This document shows, in pieces, positions 50,964 to 62,084 of a DNA stretch of 64,000 bases. Where the stretch lies: the NCBI GenBank assembly GCA_016987375.1, contig PJRA01000048.1:1626503-1690502 (forward strand), in the 5' to 3' direction. The notes under the pieces were generated by a model, which did no database searches, had not been told where the DNA came from, and saw only the letters and a list, made by a program, of their open reading frames with translations. A program made the position numbers and the translations under genes. Each line of letters opens with the position of its first letter. Within the stretch, counting starts at the first letter, position 1. The DNA is from Brachionus koreanus (lineage: Eukaryota > Rotifera > Eurotatoria > Ploima > Brachionidae).

Positions 50964-52050
50964 TCTAAATATTCACCAATCTGAGAAAATATGTGATGGT
51001 TTAATCGAAGTAAAAACATAAAGAATTTTACTACACGTGGTTTTTACGTAATTTTACGCTAAATTAAGCTTAAAAAAGTGGATTGAAGTTAGCGTAAAAT
51101 TACGTAAGTAAAGAATATTTCAAATGTTTCATTTGAGTTACTATTAAATTACGCATTTTTAAGTTTATTAGCATATAGTAAATCTAAAATTACGCATATA
51201 CATAAGTGACTTTTTTTAGCAAAGGTCAAAGGGATTATTTTTGATGATCTTGAAAAACATTTTTGAAAACATTAGTTGTAATTTTTTAGACTTTTGAGTT
51301 GAATTGTCATTCAAAAGTACTTAAATCTAAATATATTTTAAAAAAGACAAAATATTGTCCAAAATGACATATCTAAATAAATGAAAATATTCAACTAGAA
51401 AATTAATAATTTTAATTCAAAAATAGACAATTTATCATGATAAAAAAAATAATCAAAATTACTCATTTCTTTAACGTGTTAAGACTTAAAATTAAGCAAA
51501 ATTTTCTAAAAAAAACAGAAATTCAAGTTTTGATAGTACAATTAGGAGGTATATATTAACCGATAAAAAAATTGATACTTTTGGATAAAAAATACTCTCT
51601 TTTGACTTTCTCAAAAGTAATAAAGGGCGCATACTGGTAAGATGTCCTCCCATACACATAAGAAAACCTATTCTCAAACATCATAATACACACAATAAAA
51701 AATTTTTAATATATTGTTAAAATAATAAATAAAAAAAAAACTAACTTTTATTTAAAAGTTCTAATATTAAATAAACAAAAATGTTATTATTAAAATGCAC
51801 CCATATTTCAAGTATCCTATTTATGTATCCTATTTATCTGAGTTAGTCAGAGTTTTATTAAAATAAAATTTTATTTTAGTTGATGATTTTAGTGTCAAAT
51901 GAAATCTGTAAGTTTCTGTAGGAATAAAATTGTTGAATAAAATTGGCTTCTATCTTTGAACAACTCACATGTTTTCCAAATTCTATATTATGGCTAGATT
52001 ATTTTAAAAAACGCACAAGTTAACAAAATTGTTGTATTATTAATTAATTT
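50964..52050. other. Intergenic spacer
   Basis: Apart from the inverted repeat at 51044-51107, no gene is supported. A reverse-strand frame at 51492-51677 has some coding texture but matches nothing I know. Confidence 0.5.
51044..51107. repeat. Perfect 19-bp inverted repeat with 26-bp loop
   Basis: ttacgtaattttacgctaa at 51044-51062 and its exact reverse complement at 51089-51107. Two further ttacgca motifs follow (51149 and 51199). It could fold as a hairpin or be a foldback transposon end. It lies about 80 bp after the SNX19-like stop codon. Confidence 0.7.
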
Positions 52051-52505
52051 TTTAGATTTGTTTAAAAAAATTTTTGGTCAAAGACTTGACTTTTCAATTA
52101 GTGTATTTATTAGTTGTTTTAAGCATGAAATTTTAAACAAGTAAGCATTTTTTATTTAAGCTAAAAGAAAATAATAATATTTGGTTAAAGACATTTTATA
52201 TATAATGTTCTGGAGGTGTTTTTAATGTTTATGTACCCAGAGGAATATGAACAAAATAAATTTTAAAATTTTAACTTTTGATTTAATTTTATTTTGGTTG
52301 TAAATAAAAAATTAAAAAAAAATAAATTAGAATTTTTTTTACGAAAGATCCACAGAGCTCAAGCGCCTTAATTAAAAAAATGGCATTGTTAAATAATTGC
52401 ATTCTCTGGTACAATTTGATCCGTTTTCTTCACAATATCTCAGTGCAAAAGTGATCAATTTCGTTTCATTTTTATCTATTGTTTCATTTTTTAATGTATT
52501 AAAAC
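52051..52505 (-). pseudogene. Partial duplicate of the SLC34 gene with an internal deletion
   Basis: 52051-52373 is nearly identical to 62262-62583, which is the 3' flank and last 11 codons of the SLC34 gene. From about 52380 it jumps to sequence nearly identical to 63361-63483, an internal coding part. The intervening ~780 bp of the gene is missing, so no functional product is possible. Orientation matches the parent. The few substitutions (such as atttgatccg versus atttgattcg) show it is a real, fairly recent copy. Confidence 0.88.
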
Positions 52506-52635
52506 TTTAAAACTTAGAGAATTTTAAATTAATAATTTTTATTTAAATTAATAAAAAAATTATCGAATTTATTATTAAAATATTTCCCTTGGAAAAAAAA
52601 CAAATCTTGCTTAATTTTAAAGAGCTTTTTTAATT

Positions 52636-53235
52636 ATGGATGATTTGAGATGAGATGAGTTTCTTAATAAAAGAGAAAAATTTTTAACTTTAAAAGATAA
52701 ATTTAACTGATTATATCCGGAATTTTCAAATGTCTTTCAACAATCCTTTAAGTAAAATTGATCTTCGACTAGAAGTTAAATTTATAATGGAGAAAAAATT
52801 TGATGATTATTATAAAAATTTTTTGGAAATAATTGAAAATAAAAAAAACAATAATTCAAATGTATTTCAACAAGAGTTTGAACAAACATTATTATTGGAA
52901 AAAGACTTGAAATATTAATAATATTATAGAAGTCAATAATAGAATGAATATAATTGATAAATATTGTGATAAAATTGACAAAAAAATTTTTAAGCACTGA
53001 TAATAAATTAATTTCAAACAATTGGATTTTTAATGAAGGAAATGAGAATTTTCAAATTGAAAATGTATTTGAAAAACTATTGAGAAAAAAATTAAACAGA
53101 TTTTAGCTTTATTAATAATTTTTCAAAATTTATAAATAAGAAAAATGTAGAAATTAAATCTAATTTATTAAAAGTTAAAGATTTGGAATGGGAAATCTAT
53201 GTTAAGATAAATAAATTATTTTTTGATTTTTAAAA
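52636..53235 (+). pseudogene. Decayed member of the zinc-knuckle/coiled-coil/MATH family
   Basis: Starts ATGGATGATTTG (MDDL, as in the intact family members) and meets a TGA after five codons. Later frames give IDLRLEVKFIMEKKFDDYY, matching the family's [20 protein letters not shown] helix, and near 53105-53215 NFSKFINKKNVEIKSNLL and DLEWEIYVKI, matching the MATH start. Zinc-knuckle cysteines are gone and several stops and shifts intervene. Confidence 0.7.
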
Positions 53236-53239
53236 AAAA

Positions 53240-54951
53240 ATCTCAATTTTAAAAATCAAAAATTAAATAAAAAACTGTAGCAAATTTTTCTAATTTGCAA
53301 AATTATCCTATTCTTAGAATACTTAATATTTAAACAAAGTATACGTGATGCAAAACTTCACACTATCTTCAGATTCAATATTTTTTTTTGTTAAAACCTT
53401 TGGGCTTTCGTCCCTTCAGGGTTATGTTTATTAAAATAAAAAAAATAAAATTGAAAAAAAATGAATAATATGTTGTAGTGTAATTTTCTTCCTTGTATTC
53501 ATTGTATCAAGAAAAGATTAGTTTGTTAAATATCTTTATTCTCAAACAAAACAGAGAGAGTCGAACAAAATATTAAAAATATATATCCCTTAAATACCAT
53601 CTCTAATTCGTCTCGAAGCCATTAATTAGAGTTGCCTAGTTTACAAAGTAATATAATATATTAATTAACCGCAATTAATATATCTATCAAACAAGTAGAG
53701 TAATGCTAAGCAACTGATCTAACTAAGTAAATCAGCCCTATAACAAATAAATAAGTTAAATTTTACAAGTAAATTAAATAAATAAATGCATAATTTCAGT
53801 TTTTAATTTTAATTTTTGATAATTTAATTATATCGATAAAGATTTGTTTAAAAGATATGAGAAATGATAATGGTTGTGGGTCACAATCAATGTCGTAATT
53901 ATCAATTAAATTAAGATCAGACTTAATAAACATAGATGTGATAGGTGAGAGTATACAGAGAGGAGTTTTCTTAGAACCTTCTCTCCTAATACTGCTAGTA
54001 CATTCTATATATTCATAAACGAGTTGTTGAATCAACTGATTGTGAGTTATTGCTTTATAAATATATCTGATATTAATCTCGTACATTCTTATATTCGTAA
54101 TATTTGCCCTCAGCCAAATTTTTAAGGGGGGATTGAAAATTATTTTTTTTGAGTATGGGGATCTAAAACTTTACAGTCTTATACTGAGTGAGAAGTATTT
54201 GCCGAAGCGCTATCTTGCTGAAAAAACCAAAGGTCGGTTGGCTCAAATAGGTGGTAAAAGATTGTTTTACAAGGTGTTGATATAGACAAACTAGTTGTTA
54301 ATTTTATTTTTATGCCAAGTGCGATAAATCAAATAAACAATAAAAGAGGAAAAAAAAAACTCTAAAAATTAGTGTTTTAATTTTTTTCTTATACACTCAA
54401 ATATTCGTTAAATTCAAAAAAAGACAATTTTAGATATATAAAATAATTAATTTTTAAAATTTTTGCAACATACTGAATAAAGTATATCTAATTTAAGCTT
54501 GTTTATCTCAGAATTTTGTCAATCCAATCTACACTACACATTTACTGGTAGTGAATTAAATGTTTTATATTCTAAGCAGATTATCTTGAAAATTTTGAAA
54601 TTTTTTTCGAAAAAAAATCTAAAAAATTTTGACATTTATTCGCTTTTTCTTGATCTGCTTTTTTGCAAACACCTAAACAAAAAAATTTCTACAAATTCTG
54701 AAATCAGACAAAGTTCTCAACAAAACCATGATTTTAATTTTTTTTATTTATTTGGTTAAAAATTTTGATGTTAAAACTGTTGATTAGTTGCGACAGTTTT
54801 ATCTAACTATTTGCTTCATTTGTTCAAGTTAAGATGAAAATCAAAATAAGAAATTAATATTAGAATTTATAAAAAATTTATAAGAAAATTTTGTACATTT
54901 AAAAGATTAAAATAAAAAAAAAAATGTTAATTATAATAAAATTTTAAAAAA
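53240..54951. other. Intergenic region, possibly retroelement-derived in part
   Basis: A hairpin-plus-tail motif at 53393-53440 (cctttgggctttcgtccctt, then A/T) looks like a LINE or SINE 3' end. 53474-54112 has a base composition distinct from the flanks and TG/CA ends but no target duplication, so a solo LTR is only a guess. No gene is seen. Confidence 0.35.
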
Positions 54952-56055
54952 ATGGATGATTTAGATTTGATTTTACCATGTGGATTTACAAAAAATTACA
55001 GTAGTTTTCAATTTAATGAAAATACATATAATGTTTTCCTATGCCCATTTTGTGGATCTCACTATGTTTCCACTCTTGAATGCCTGGAAATAGATCGGAA
55101 TAAATTGGCTTTAAAAGAAAAAATACTTCAAGTGAAAAAGCAATAATTTAATGATGAATCGAAAAATGCCCAAAGCTACAAAGAAAACCGAGAATTTTTA
55201 GTTGATGAAAATATTCAAAATCTAAAGAATCAAGTCGATTTGAGAAGAGAAGAAATCAAGATTTATCTTAGTAATAAAATAGATGGCTATTATGTCGAAT
55301 TAATGAAACAAATAGAAGAAGAAAAAGACTCCTATTTAACAATGATAAATAAAGATTTTGAAAAAATTTCACTATTCGAAAAAGAAACAGCTAATTTTGA
55401 AGTAATGAAAAATTTTTTTACAAATTTTAAAATAGAAAAGGCTGATATTTATGAAAAAAAATTGACCAACGGAATAAATTTAATAGCTTCTACTTTGAAA
55501 AAATTAAATCAGACAAATTTGTTTTTTGAGAATGGTGATAAAAATTTAGATGTTAAAAAATTATTTGGAAAGCTTAGTGTGAGAGAAGACCTTGATATTG
55601 ATTGTGACAAAAATGAAAATGATAAATTCCAAAAAGAAATATGTCTAAAATTTGTGATTGAGAATTTTTCAAAATTGGAAAATATAGAAAAAATTGAGCT
55701 AAAAACAAAACCATTTACGATTCCAAATTTTGAGTGGTCAATTTTTTTAGAAATGAATCAAGATGATTTATTGATGGGAATTTATTTAAAATCAAATTCA
55801 GTTATTTATTTACAAAATAGAGACCTAAAAATTCAAGCTGAATTTAGACTTTTTCATATCACTGATCCAAATAAAGATTATGTTACTAAATGTGATAAAT
55901 TAATTAGCAAAAAAGAACTTAATTCAACTTGCATTAAATTTGTTCAAATTGAAAACATTAAAAATCAAGAAAGCGGCTTCTATAAAATTTTTGATGATAG
56001 CATAAGCTTTGAATTTAAAATAGATTTTTATTTTTCAGAATTATTTTCATGGTAA
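54952..56055 (+). pseudogene. Zinc-knuckle/coiled-coil/MATH protein gene with one in-frame stop
   Basis: A 368-codon frame uninterrupted except for TAA at 55144-55146 (codon 65). It opens MDDLDLILPCGF, then CPFCGSHYVSTLEC (knuckle C-P-x-C-x2-H-x6-C), a coiled-coil segment (VDLRREEIKIYLSNKIDGYY), and a MATH/TRAF-like domain (about 225-365; IENFSKLENIEKIE, IPNFEWSIFLEM, FYKIFDDSISFEFKIDFYF). The family is reminiscent of RING-MATH ubiquitin ligases such as TRIM37/TRAF, but the zinc motif is shortened. No cold-shock domain follows. A nearby fragment carrying CAA at the equivalent codon shows that the stop arose by a C-to-T change. It could be a very young pseudogene or be read through. Confidence 0.75.
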
Positions 56056-56344
56056 AATCCCGACTTGTTGGATTTATTCGTGGTTATTAGTTAATTTATT
56101 TTTAAATTTTTTAATTATTTTTGGTTTTTTTTAATCTTGTTTGATGTTTAAAGAAAAAAAATAGCTGAATTTATACTGTAATAATCCTATAATTTGTGTA
56201 TTTTTGAAGGATATTTGAATAAACAGTTATAAGCTACACTTTTTTTTTTCATATCTATACACAATCTAAGATGCCAGATCATCTAAATCTTTGAAACCAT
56301 ATTATCAATCAAATTAGGAGTAGAAAATTTTAAAGCAAGATAAA

Positions 56345-56482
56345 AATTTTTGATGCCAACATTTCCATGTTTCTCACTATCTTTCCACTCTTGAATGCCT
56401 GGAAATAGATCGGAATAAATTGGCTGTAAAAGAAAAAATACTTCAAGTGAAAAAGCAACAATTTAATGATGAATCGAAAAAA
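56345..56482 (+). pseudogene. Short duplicate of the preceding gene's zinc-knuckle/coiled-coil segment
   Basis: Almost identical to 55045-55170 (LECLEIDRNKLA, KEKILQVKKQ), but reads CAACAATTTAATG where the longer copy has CAATAATTTAATG. It is truncated on both sides and abuts the next family member. Confidence 0.8.
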
Positions 56483-56487
56483 TTACT

Positions 56488-57421
56488 ATGACATACCAGG
56501 ATCTTTTAAACAAAAGAAATAAATTTGAGTGTCCGTTCTGTAAAATACATCAATTAACAACCGAAGAATGTCTTAGATTGCCAAGAAATAAACTGGCTTT
56601 GAGTGAGAAATCATTTGAATTAAAGAAAAAGCAGTACGAAGAGTGTTTAAAAGAATTTGAAAAGTATAAAAATGACCCTAAACATTTTATCGACTTGAGC
56701 CATGATGAATTTAAGAATGAAATTGATCTTCGCAAAGAAATTAAAGTTATGTTGAATAAAAAAATTGATGATTACTATGACGATTTGTTGAAGAAGATTG
56801 AAACAGAAAAGAATTCAATGAGAAAAAGATAGAAGTGGATACCCAAACAAAAGAAATTGATTCAATTAAAATTGATGAAAACTTGGACCTTTTTTCTAAA
56901 TTGGAAAGCTTAAAAGTTTCTAAAAAAATTCTAAATAATTTTATTAACTTGGTTTCAAGTATTAAAAATGATCTAAATGAGTCTAAGTATAGACTTACTG
57001 AAAGTAATGAAGATATGGATATTAGTAAATTATTTGGAGAGATTTATTTAAAAGAAGAAACAAGTTTTATATTTAATGAAGATGAAATTGATGAACTAAG
57101 CCGTTCTGAGGCAACCATTCAATTGAAAATAACTGACTTAACTAAATCTATTTGGAATGTTATTCAGAAGATAAAAGTCATTTTTTAATTGACGCATCTA
57201 TTGACTATTCCTTATCAAGTGAATTGAATTCAAAAATAAATCTAACAAAATCTCTTAAACATCTGTACGAAACAAACATGGATTTTAGATTTACTAATTT
57301 TTTTGATTTAAAAAAATTTTTTAATGCAAATAGTCTTTTCATTAGACAAAATGACGATTCAATAATTTTAAAAGCTTCTTTTAAAATTGAATTTCCGGAA
57401 AAAGAACAAAAAATTTTTTAA
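56488..57421 (+). pseudogene. Frameshifted zinc-knuckle/coiled-coil/MATH family member
   Basis: Frame 1 (56488-56832) has [51 protein letters not shown] shift near 56822 moves to the frame containing KIEVDTQTKEIDSIKIDEN through ATIQLKITDLTKSIW. A second break near 57150, with loss of the core MATH strands, leads to LIDASIDYSLSS, LYETNMDFRFTNFFDLKKFF and DDSIILKASFKIEFPE. The canonical start MDDL...LPCGF is missing, so the 5' end is also truncated. Not functional as read. Confidence 0.75.
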
Positions 57422-57539
57422 AAATGTATTTCTTAAAAAGATTAACCAAAAAAAATTTTTTAACTTTTTTTTTCCTAAATTAAATTAATTTATTTTTGTT
57501 TTAATTTATTTTTATTTAATTTGAAAAATAGCACATTTT

Positions 57540-58077
57540 TTAAAATGGAATTTATTTGAATAAAATCTTAAAAAAACCTAATAAGCCGGTTAAGATAAAA
57601 AATTTTGAATGGTCAATTCATGCAAAACAGACCAAACAATTCAGTAAGAAAATGGCACTACAATGTTGTTTGAAATATCGACCATTAATTAAAAAAAATG
57701 AATTACCATTTAATTTAGCTGCTGAAGTTAGACTACTAAATCACAGTCATCCGGACAAGCATTTAGTCTTTAAAATTGAAAATTTTGAAAAAAAATGATG
57801 AACAAGTTTATAGATATTCTTTTTTAATGTCAATGGATGAAATACTAGATCCTGAAAAAGGCTTTTACACTACTTCAATAATATCTCCTCTCATCCTAAT
57901 TCCATTACAATTGAAGCTTGAGTTAAAAAATCTTTTAAATCAAATGCAATCGAAAAAAGGTCTTATGAGACAAATTTAAATAATGAATGCTAAAATAGAG
58001 AGGACTCAAATTCAAGCACTGATTCTGATTTTGATGAATCTGATTCAGACTATTCTGATTTTGATGATCATGATTAA
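57540..58077 (+). pseudogene. MATH-domain 3' half of another family member, with acidic tail
   Basis: Only the second half is present: KPVKIKNFEWSIHAK, LAAEVRLLNHSHPDKH, then after a shift near 57785 YRYSFLMSMDEILDPEKGFY, and after another shift near 57880 the terminal strand. It ends in a Ser/Asp tail (TDSDFDESDSDYSDFDDHD) that echoes the acidic tail of the intact gene at 60504-61997. Direct context is a LINE fragment downstream. Confidence 0.7.
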
Positions 58078-58149
58078 TCAAAAAATTTCGAAATTTTTTT
58101 TTTAAATGTGATTAATTTATTAATATAATAATAAAAATAAAAGTTAAAT

Positions 58150-58930
58150 TTTTTTTATTTCGCTTAAGCATTGCAAGAATCTTATTAGCTTTTGTACATG
58201 CACTTTTTACCTGCGCATTCCACTTTAAATCAGAGGATACCATCACTCCTAAATCCCTCTCGCAGCTAGTAACTTATAGTAATACGTCCTCTCTCACTTC
58301 TTTGGTATGAGTTATATACTTATGCCTCTCGTTCATTCTTCCAAAATGCATAACTTTGCACTTTTTGGCACAAAACCCATGCCCCAAATTTTTATCCATT
58401 GACAAACTGCATCTAGATCTTCCTGTAAATTAATTTTTTCATAAACCTGATTAACAATAGCTAATATTTTTGAATTATCAGCATACATCTGCGTCTTATT
58501 TGAAAAACAATCTGGAAGATCATTTATGTATAGAATGAATAATATTGCAATATTATTCTTGTATATTCTTGGTTCATGAACCAAGAACAGACCCTTGAGG
58601 AACTCCATTTAAAACCGTAGACCACTCTGATAAAAATTTCCGATAACTACACGCTGAGTTCGATTACATAGGAAATCTTCAAACCATTTTATCATCTGTT
58701 TCCCTAGACCATATGCTCGGAACTTATGTAGGAAGCTTTTTCAATCCATTTTTTACTCATTGCTATTTCATCCAATTTAGCTTTTTAAGCAATCTCCTTT
58801 TAGTCCCTTTTTTAATAAATTCTTTATTCATTACAAAATTGCATTCCAAAACTGTATGTGCTTTATTGTGCTTTACCCTCCCTGGATAACTTGTAATCAG
58901 CAAGTCTAATATACTAGATTTATCATTATT
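58150..58930 (-). mobile_element. LINE fragment: end of endonuclease plus reverse transcriptase
   Basis: Reading the minus strand from 58930: NNDKSSILDLLITSYPGRV (end of an APE-type endonuclease domain), then a jump to AYGLGKQMIKWFEDFLCNRT, a damaged PQGS region, LFILYINDLPDCFSNKT, YADNSKI (the catalytic YADD altered to YADN), DLDAVCQWIKIWG, then RDLGVMVSSDLKWNAQVKS and TKANKILAMLKRN. Internal stops and the endonuclease-to-RT deletion show it is dead. CR1/jockey-like. Confidence 0.88.
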
Positions 58931-59149
58931 TCCATGAAAGACAGAAATATATTTTTCTGAAATAAAATTTTATTAATTAAAATTTAATAAATTGTTAAGC
59001 TAGTTTTGATTTTAAAAAAAATTAAGTTTCAAATATTTTTAAAGACAAAGATTATTATATAATATTTTATTTAATCATTTATTTTAAAATTAAAATTAAA
59101 GTTTTTTTTTTTAAATTAATTTAAAATATAAATAAAAATTGAAACAAAA

Positions 59150-60206
59150 ATGAATTATCTAAAAATTGCGTTGCTATGTGGTTTTACAACTAAATTAAAC
59201 CAAGTATAAATGGAAAAAGATAAATTCAATTCTCCTGTTTGCAAAAATCATGTGATAACTGGCCAAGAATGCATGAAAATCACACGCAATTAATTGTTAA
59301 TTGGTTAAGCTAGTCTTGAAATGAAGCTCGAAAAATTGTCTGATTGTGAGCAAAATATACAAATTTTATATACTTATCCAGAATATTTTTTGGAAGAAAG
59401 TGTGGTCGTGTGAAAAAGTGATTTGAAATTATTAGAAGAAGCGGATATTAAATTTAAATTAGAATTTATTGATAATCATTCAAATAAAATGATAATCATT
59501 CAAATAAAATTGAAAACGAAATTGATTTTATAAAACAAACAATAGCTGATTTAACTGAAATGGATTTTGTTTATAGTGATCAAGAAATAGATGTAGAAAA
59601 TTTGTTTGGAAAAATTAACTTTGGATCCATGTCAGCAGACATGGAATTTTCTGATAAAGGCACATTTAAATTAGTGATTAATGACATGTCAAAAATAAGA
59701 CATAAGAACAAATTGAAATTATTTTCCAAGCCATATACCATGAAAAATTTAGATGGCTAATAAAAGTAGCACTATCTGAAAATGATTTGGGCCAAATTGT
59801 CCTTGGAAAGCATTTCTATTGTCGAACAGCTTTTGAATCTAGCAATTCATCTGTGTATGCCGATTCAGAAGTGAAAATTTTGCACAATACTTTGCCTGAA
59901 AAGAGCATTGGCATTAGGAAAAAGAAATATTATGAAAAAACAAATTTTAGTTTTGGAACAAATGAATTAATCAGATTAAATGAATTATTGGATCCAAAGA
60001 ATGGTTTTTATGATGTCCAAAATGACTCAATAACTATTAAGGATATAATAAAAATTTATGAAAAAAAATCTGGAAATAATTTAGTAAATTCAGATGAGAA
60101 AAATTTTACCAAAATAAAATTTTGTCATGGAAAAGAAACGTATTCTTATGTGCATTGAAATGGCATTAGCGAAACAGTACAGCAAAGCATATCAAGCATT
60201 TAATTA
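59150..60206 (+). pseudogene. Degenerate zinc-knuckle/MATH family member with a possible cold-shock relic
   Basis: Begins ATGAATTAT... with LLCGFTTKLNQV, a TAA stop, then SPVCKNHVITGQEC (first knuckle Cys changed to Ser), more stops, and a 20-bp tandem duplication at 59471-59510 that breaks frame. The frame recovers as MDFVYSDQEIDVENLFGKI and a MATH start (FKLVINDMSKIRHKNKLKL), shifts at LD|W (59752), then reads LIKVALSENDLGQIVLG through LNELLDPKNGFYDVQND. At the end, TYSYVH, a stop and NGI lie where the intact neighbour has EIFVHYSAI of its cold-shock domain. That alignment is weak but positional. Confidence 0.7.
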
Positions 60207-60503
60207 TTAGTCAACATGTTAATAATACATGGCTTTTATGACAACGCCTGATTTTGATTTTTTTTGTTAAATTTATTTTTAGTATTTTTTTGACAATTTT
60301 TTGTCATAGAATCATCAATAGAAAAAAATTTGTTTTCCTATATGATCTATGTTTATTAATTATTTTAGAATAATAAGTTGCGTTCAATTGAATATTTTTG
60401 AAAATTTAAAAAATAAAATTTTTTAAATTAAAATTTATTTTATTTAAATTATTTTGCATAATTTTTTTTTATTTTGCAAAAAAAATTTTAAATTAGTTTA
60501 AAT

Positions 60504-61997
60504 ATGGATGATCTAGTCGTAATTTTGCCATGTGGATTTGAAGCTAAATATAAAGAAATTGCTTTTGATCATAGATTTCCTTGTCCTGTGTGTAAATCAC
60601 ATCCGATTACAACTGATGAATGCTTGAATATGACTCGAAATCAGCTAGTGATAAACAGAGCCAAGCTCTTAATAGATAAAGAAAATTTGGTGGAAGCAAT
60701 GGCAAATTTTCAGATTTTCAAAAATGATCCTAAAAATTTTATTGATCAAAACTATGATCAATTAAAAAATGAAATTGATCTAAGACGCGAAGAAGTAAAA
60801 GTAATTGTTAACAAAAAAATTGATGACTATTATGAAGATCTATTGAATACAATTGACAAACAAAAAGAACTTAAATTAGATGAATTCAAATCTAAAATTG
60901 AATTAATTGAATTAAACGCCAAAGATGTAAAAAATTTAAAGATTCCTGAATATACAGAAATAGAAATGAAGCTTAGATTAATTAATTATTACAGTCATAT
61001 AATAAAATATGTAAGAAATTTGATTGGGACTTCAGCATCAAATTTAACAGAGAAAAATTTACAATTCAAGCCATGTGATTTTAGTCTAATTATTAACGAT
61101 AAATGGAACTGGAAAGAAGAAACAAGAATTATTAATGTAAATGAAAAAGGCTTTAATGGTAATTCAGAAGCAACATTTCAGTTGTTAGTCAGTGAATTTT
61201 CTAAATTTATACATTGTAAAAATGTTACAATATTTTCCAAAACATGCATTTTCTACAATTTAGAATGGAGAATTAAGGCCAAACTGTACGAACATGAAAA
61301 TAAAGCAACACATTTGGGACTTTTCTTAACATGTGATACATATGTTAATTATAAAGAAATTTCACCTGTCAATGCAAAGGTTGATTTAAGATTAAAGCAT
61401 AAATCTGAATCCAAAACAGTTTTTAATTCTAGCTTTGAAAAGTTATATGATCATTTACAATTTAGCTATGGAATACCTAAATTTATTACAATAGATGAAA
61501 TAATTAATTTGGACAATGATTACTATGATACTGATAAAGATTGTTTAACTGTTGAAGTATTTTTGGAAATAGATTCTAAAGATTGCGAAACATCAGAAAA
61601 ACAAAAGATTTCTGGAACAGTTAAATGGTTCAGTGATAGAGGATATGGTTTTATAGTTAGCGATGATAATGATGAGGAAATATTTGTGCATTATAGTGCC
61701 ATTGCAAACTCTACCACAATCGAAAAGAATCTATATCAAGGTGAAAAAGTTGAATTTGAGATTGTTATGGGAAAAAAAGGCAAAGAAGCAGCGAATGTGA
61801 CAGGTCCTAATGGACAGCCTGTTAATGGATCATTTTGTGCACTTAGCCCATCAATAAAAAATGAAAATTTATTAGGAAATAAAATTAATTCTTATAAAGA
61901 AAAAGACCCAGAAACTGATGATGAAACAAATTCTGATACTGATGATGAAAAAAATTCTGATACTGAAGATGAAAAAAATAGTTATAATTATTCTTAA
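60504..61997 (+). CDS. Zinc-knuckle/coiled-coil/MATH protein fused to a Y-box-type cold-shock domain
   Basis: Intact single-exon frame of 497 residues. Order: short zinc motif (10-40: LPCGF, then [14 protein letters not shown]); helical/coiled-coil region (about 45-170) with [20 protein letters not shown] and [21 protein letters not shown]-like domain (about 222-356: [54 protein letters not shown]); cold-shock domain (368-437) with RNP1 [11 protein letters not shown] and RNP2 IFVHYSAI, aromatic and His residues in place, ending [16 protein letters not shown] as in Y-box proteins; then a Ser/Asp/Glu tail (460-497). The cold-shock part should bind single-stranded RNA or DNA; the front half suggests a ubiquitin-ligase-like adaptor, but the zinc motif is too short to call a RING. 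It is the only undamaged member of a local family. Confidence 0.85.
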   Translation: MDDLVVILPCGFEAKYKEIAFDHRFPCPVCKSHPITTDECLNMTRNQLVINRAKLLIDKENLVEAMANFQIFKNDPKNFIDQNYDQLKNEIDLRREEVKVIVNKKIDDYYEDLLNTIDKQKELKLDEFKSKIELIELNAKDVKNLKIPEYTEIEMKLRLINYYSHIIKYVRNLIGTSASNLTEKNLQFKPCDFSLIINDKWNWKEETRIINVNEKGFNGNSEATFQLLVSEFSKFIHCKNVTIFSKTCIFYNLEWRIKAKLYEHENKATHLGLFLTCDTYVNYKEISPVNAKVDLRLKHKSESKTVFNSSFEKLYDHLQFSYGIPKFITIDEIINLDNDYYDTDKDCLTVEVFLEIDSKDCETSEKQKISGTVKWFSDRGYGFIVSDDNDEEIFVHYSAIANSTTIEKNLYQGEKVEFEIVMGKKGKEAANVTGPNGQPVNGSFCALSPSIKNENLLGNKINSYKEKDPETDDETNSDTDDEKNSDTEDEKNSYNYS

Positions 61998-62084
61998 ATC
62001 AAAAAATAAAAATTTTAACTATTTATTTTGACAATTTTTATTTTAAAATAAAATCCTATCTTAAACTATTTTTTGCTTAAAAAT

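Noticed and set aside
51492..51677. 61-codon reverse-strand frame after the SNX19-like gene
   Set aside because: No recognisable domain, and hydrophobic content is what A/T-rich DNA gives by chance.
53474..54112. Possible solo LTR (TG...CA ends, distinct composition, purine run at 54123-54132)
   Set aside because: No matching target-site duplication, no second LTR and no primer-binding site could be identified.
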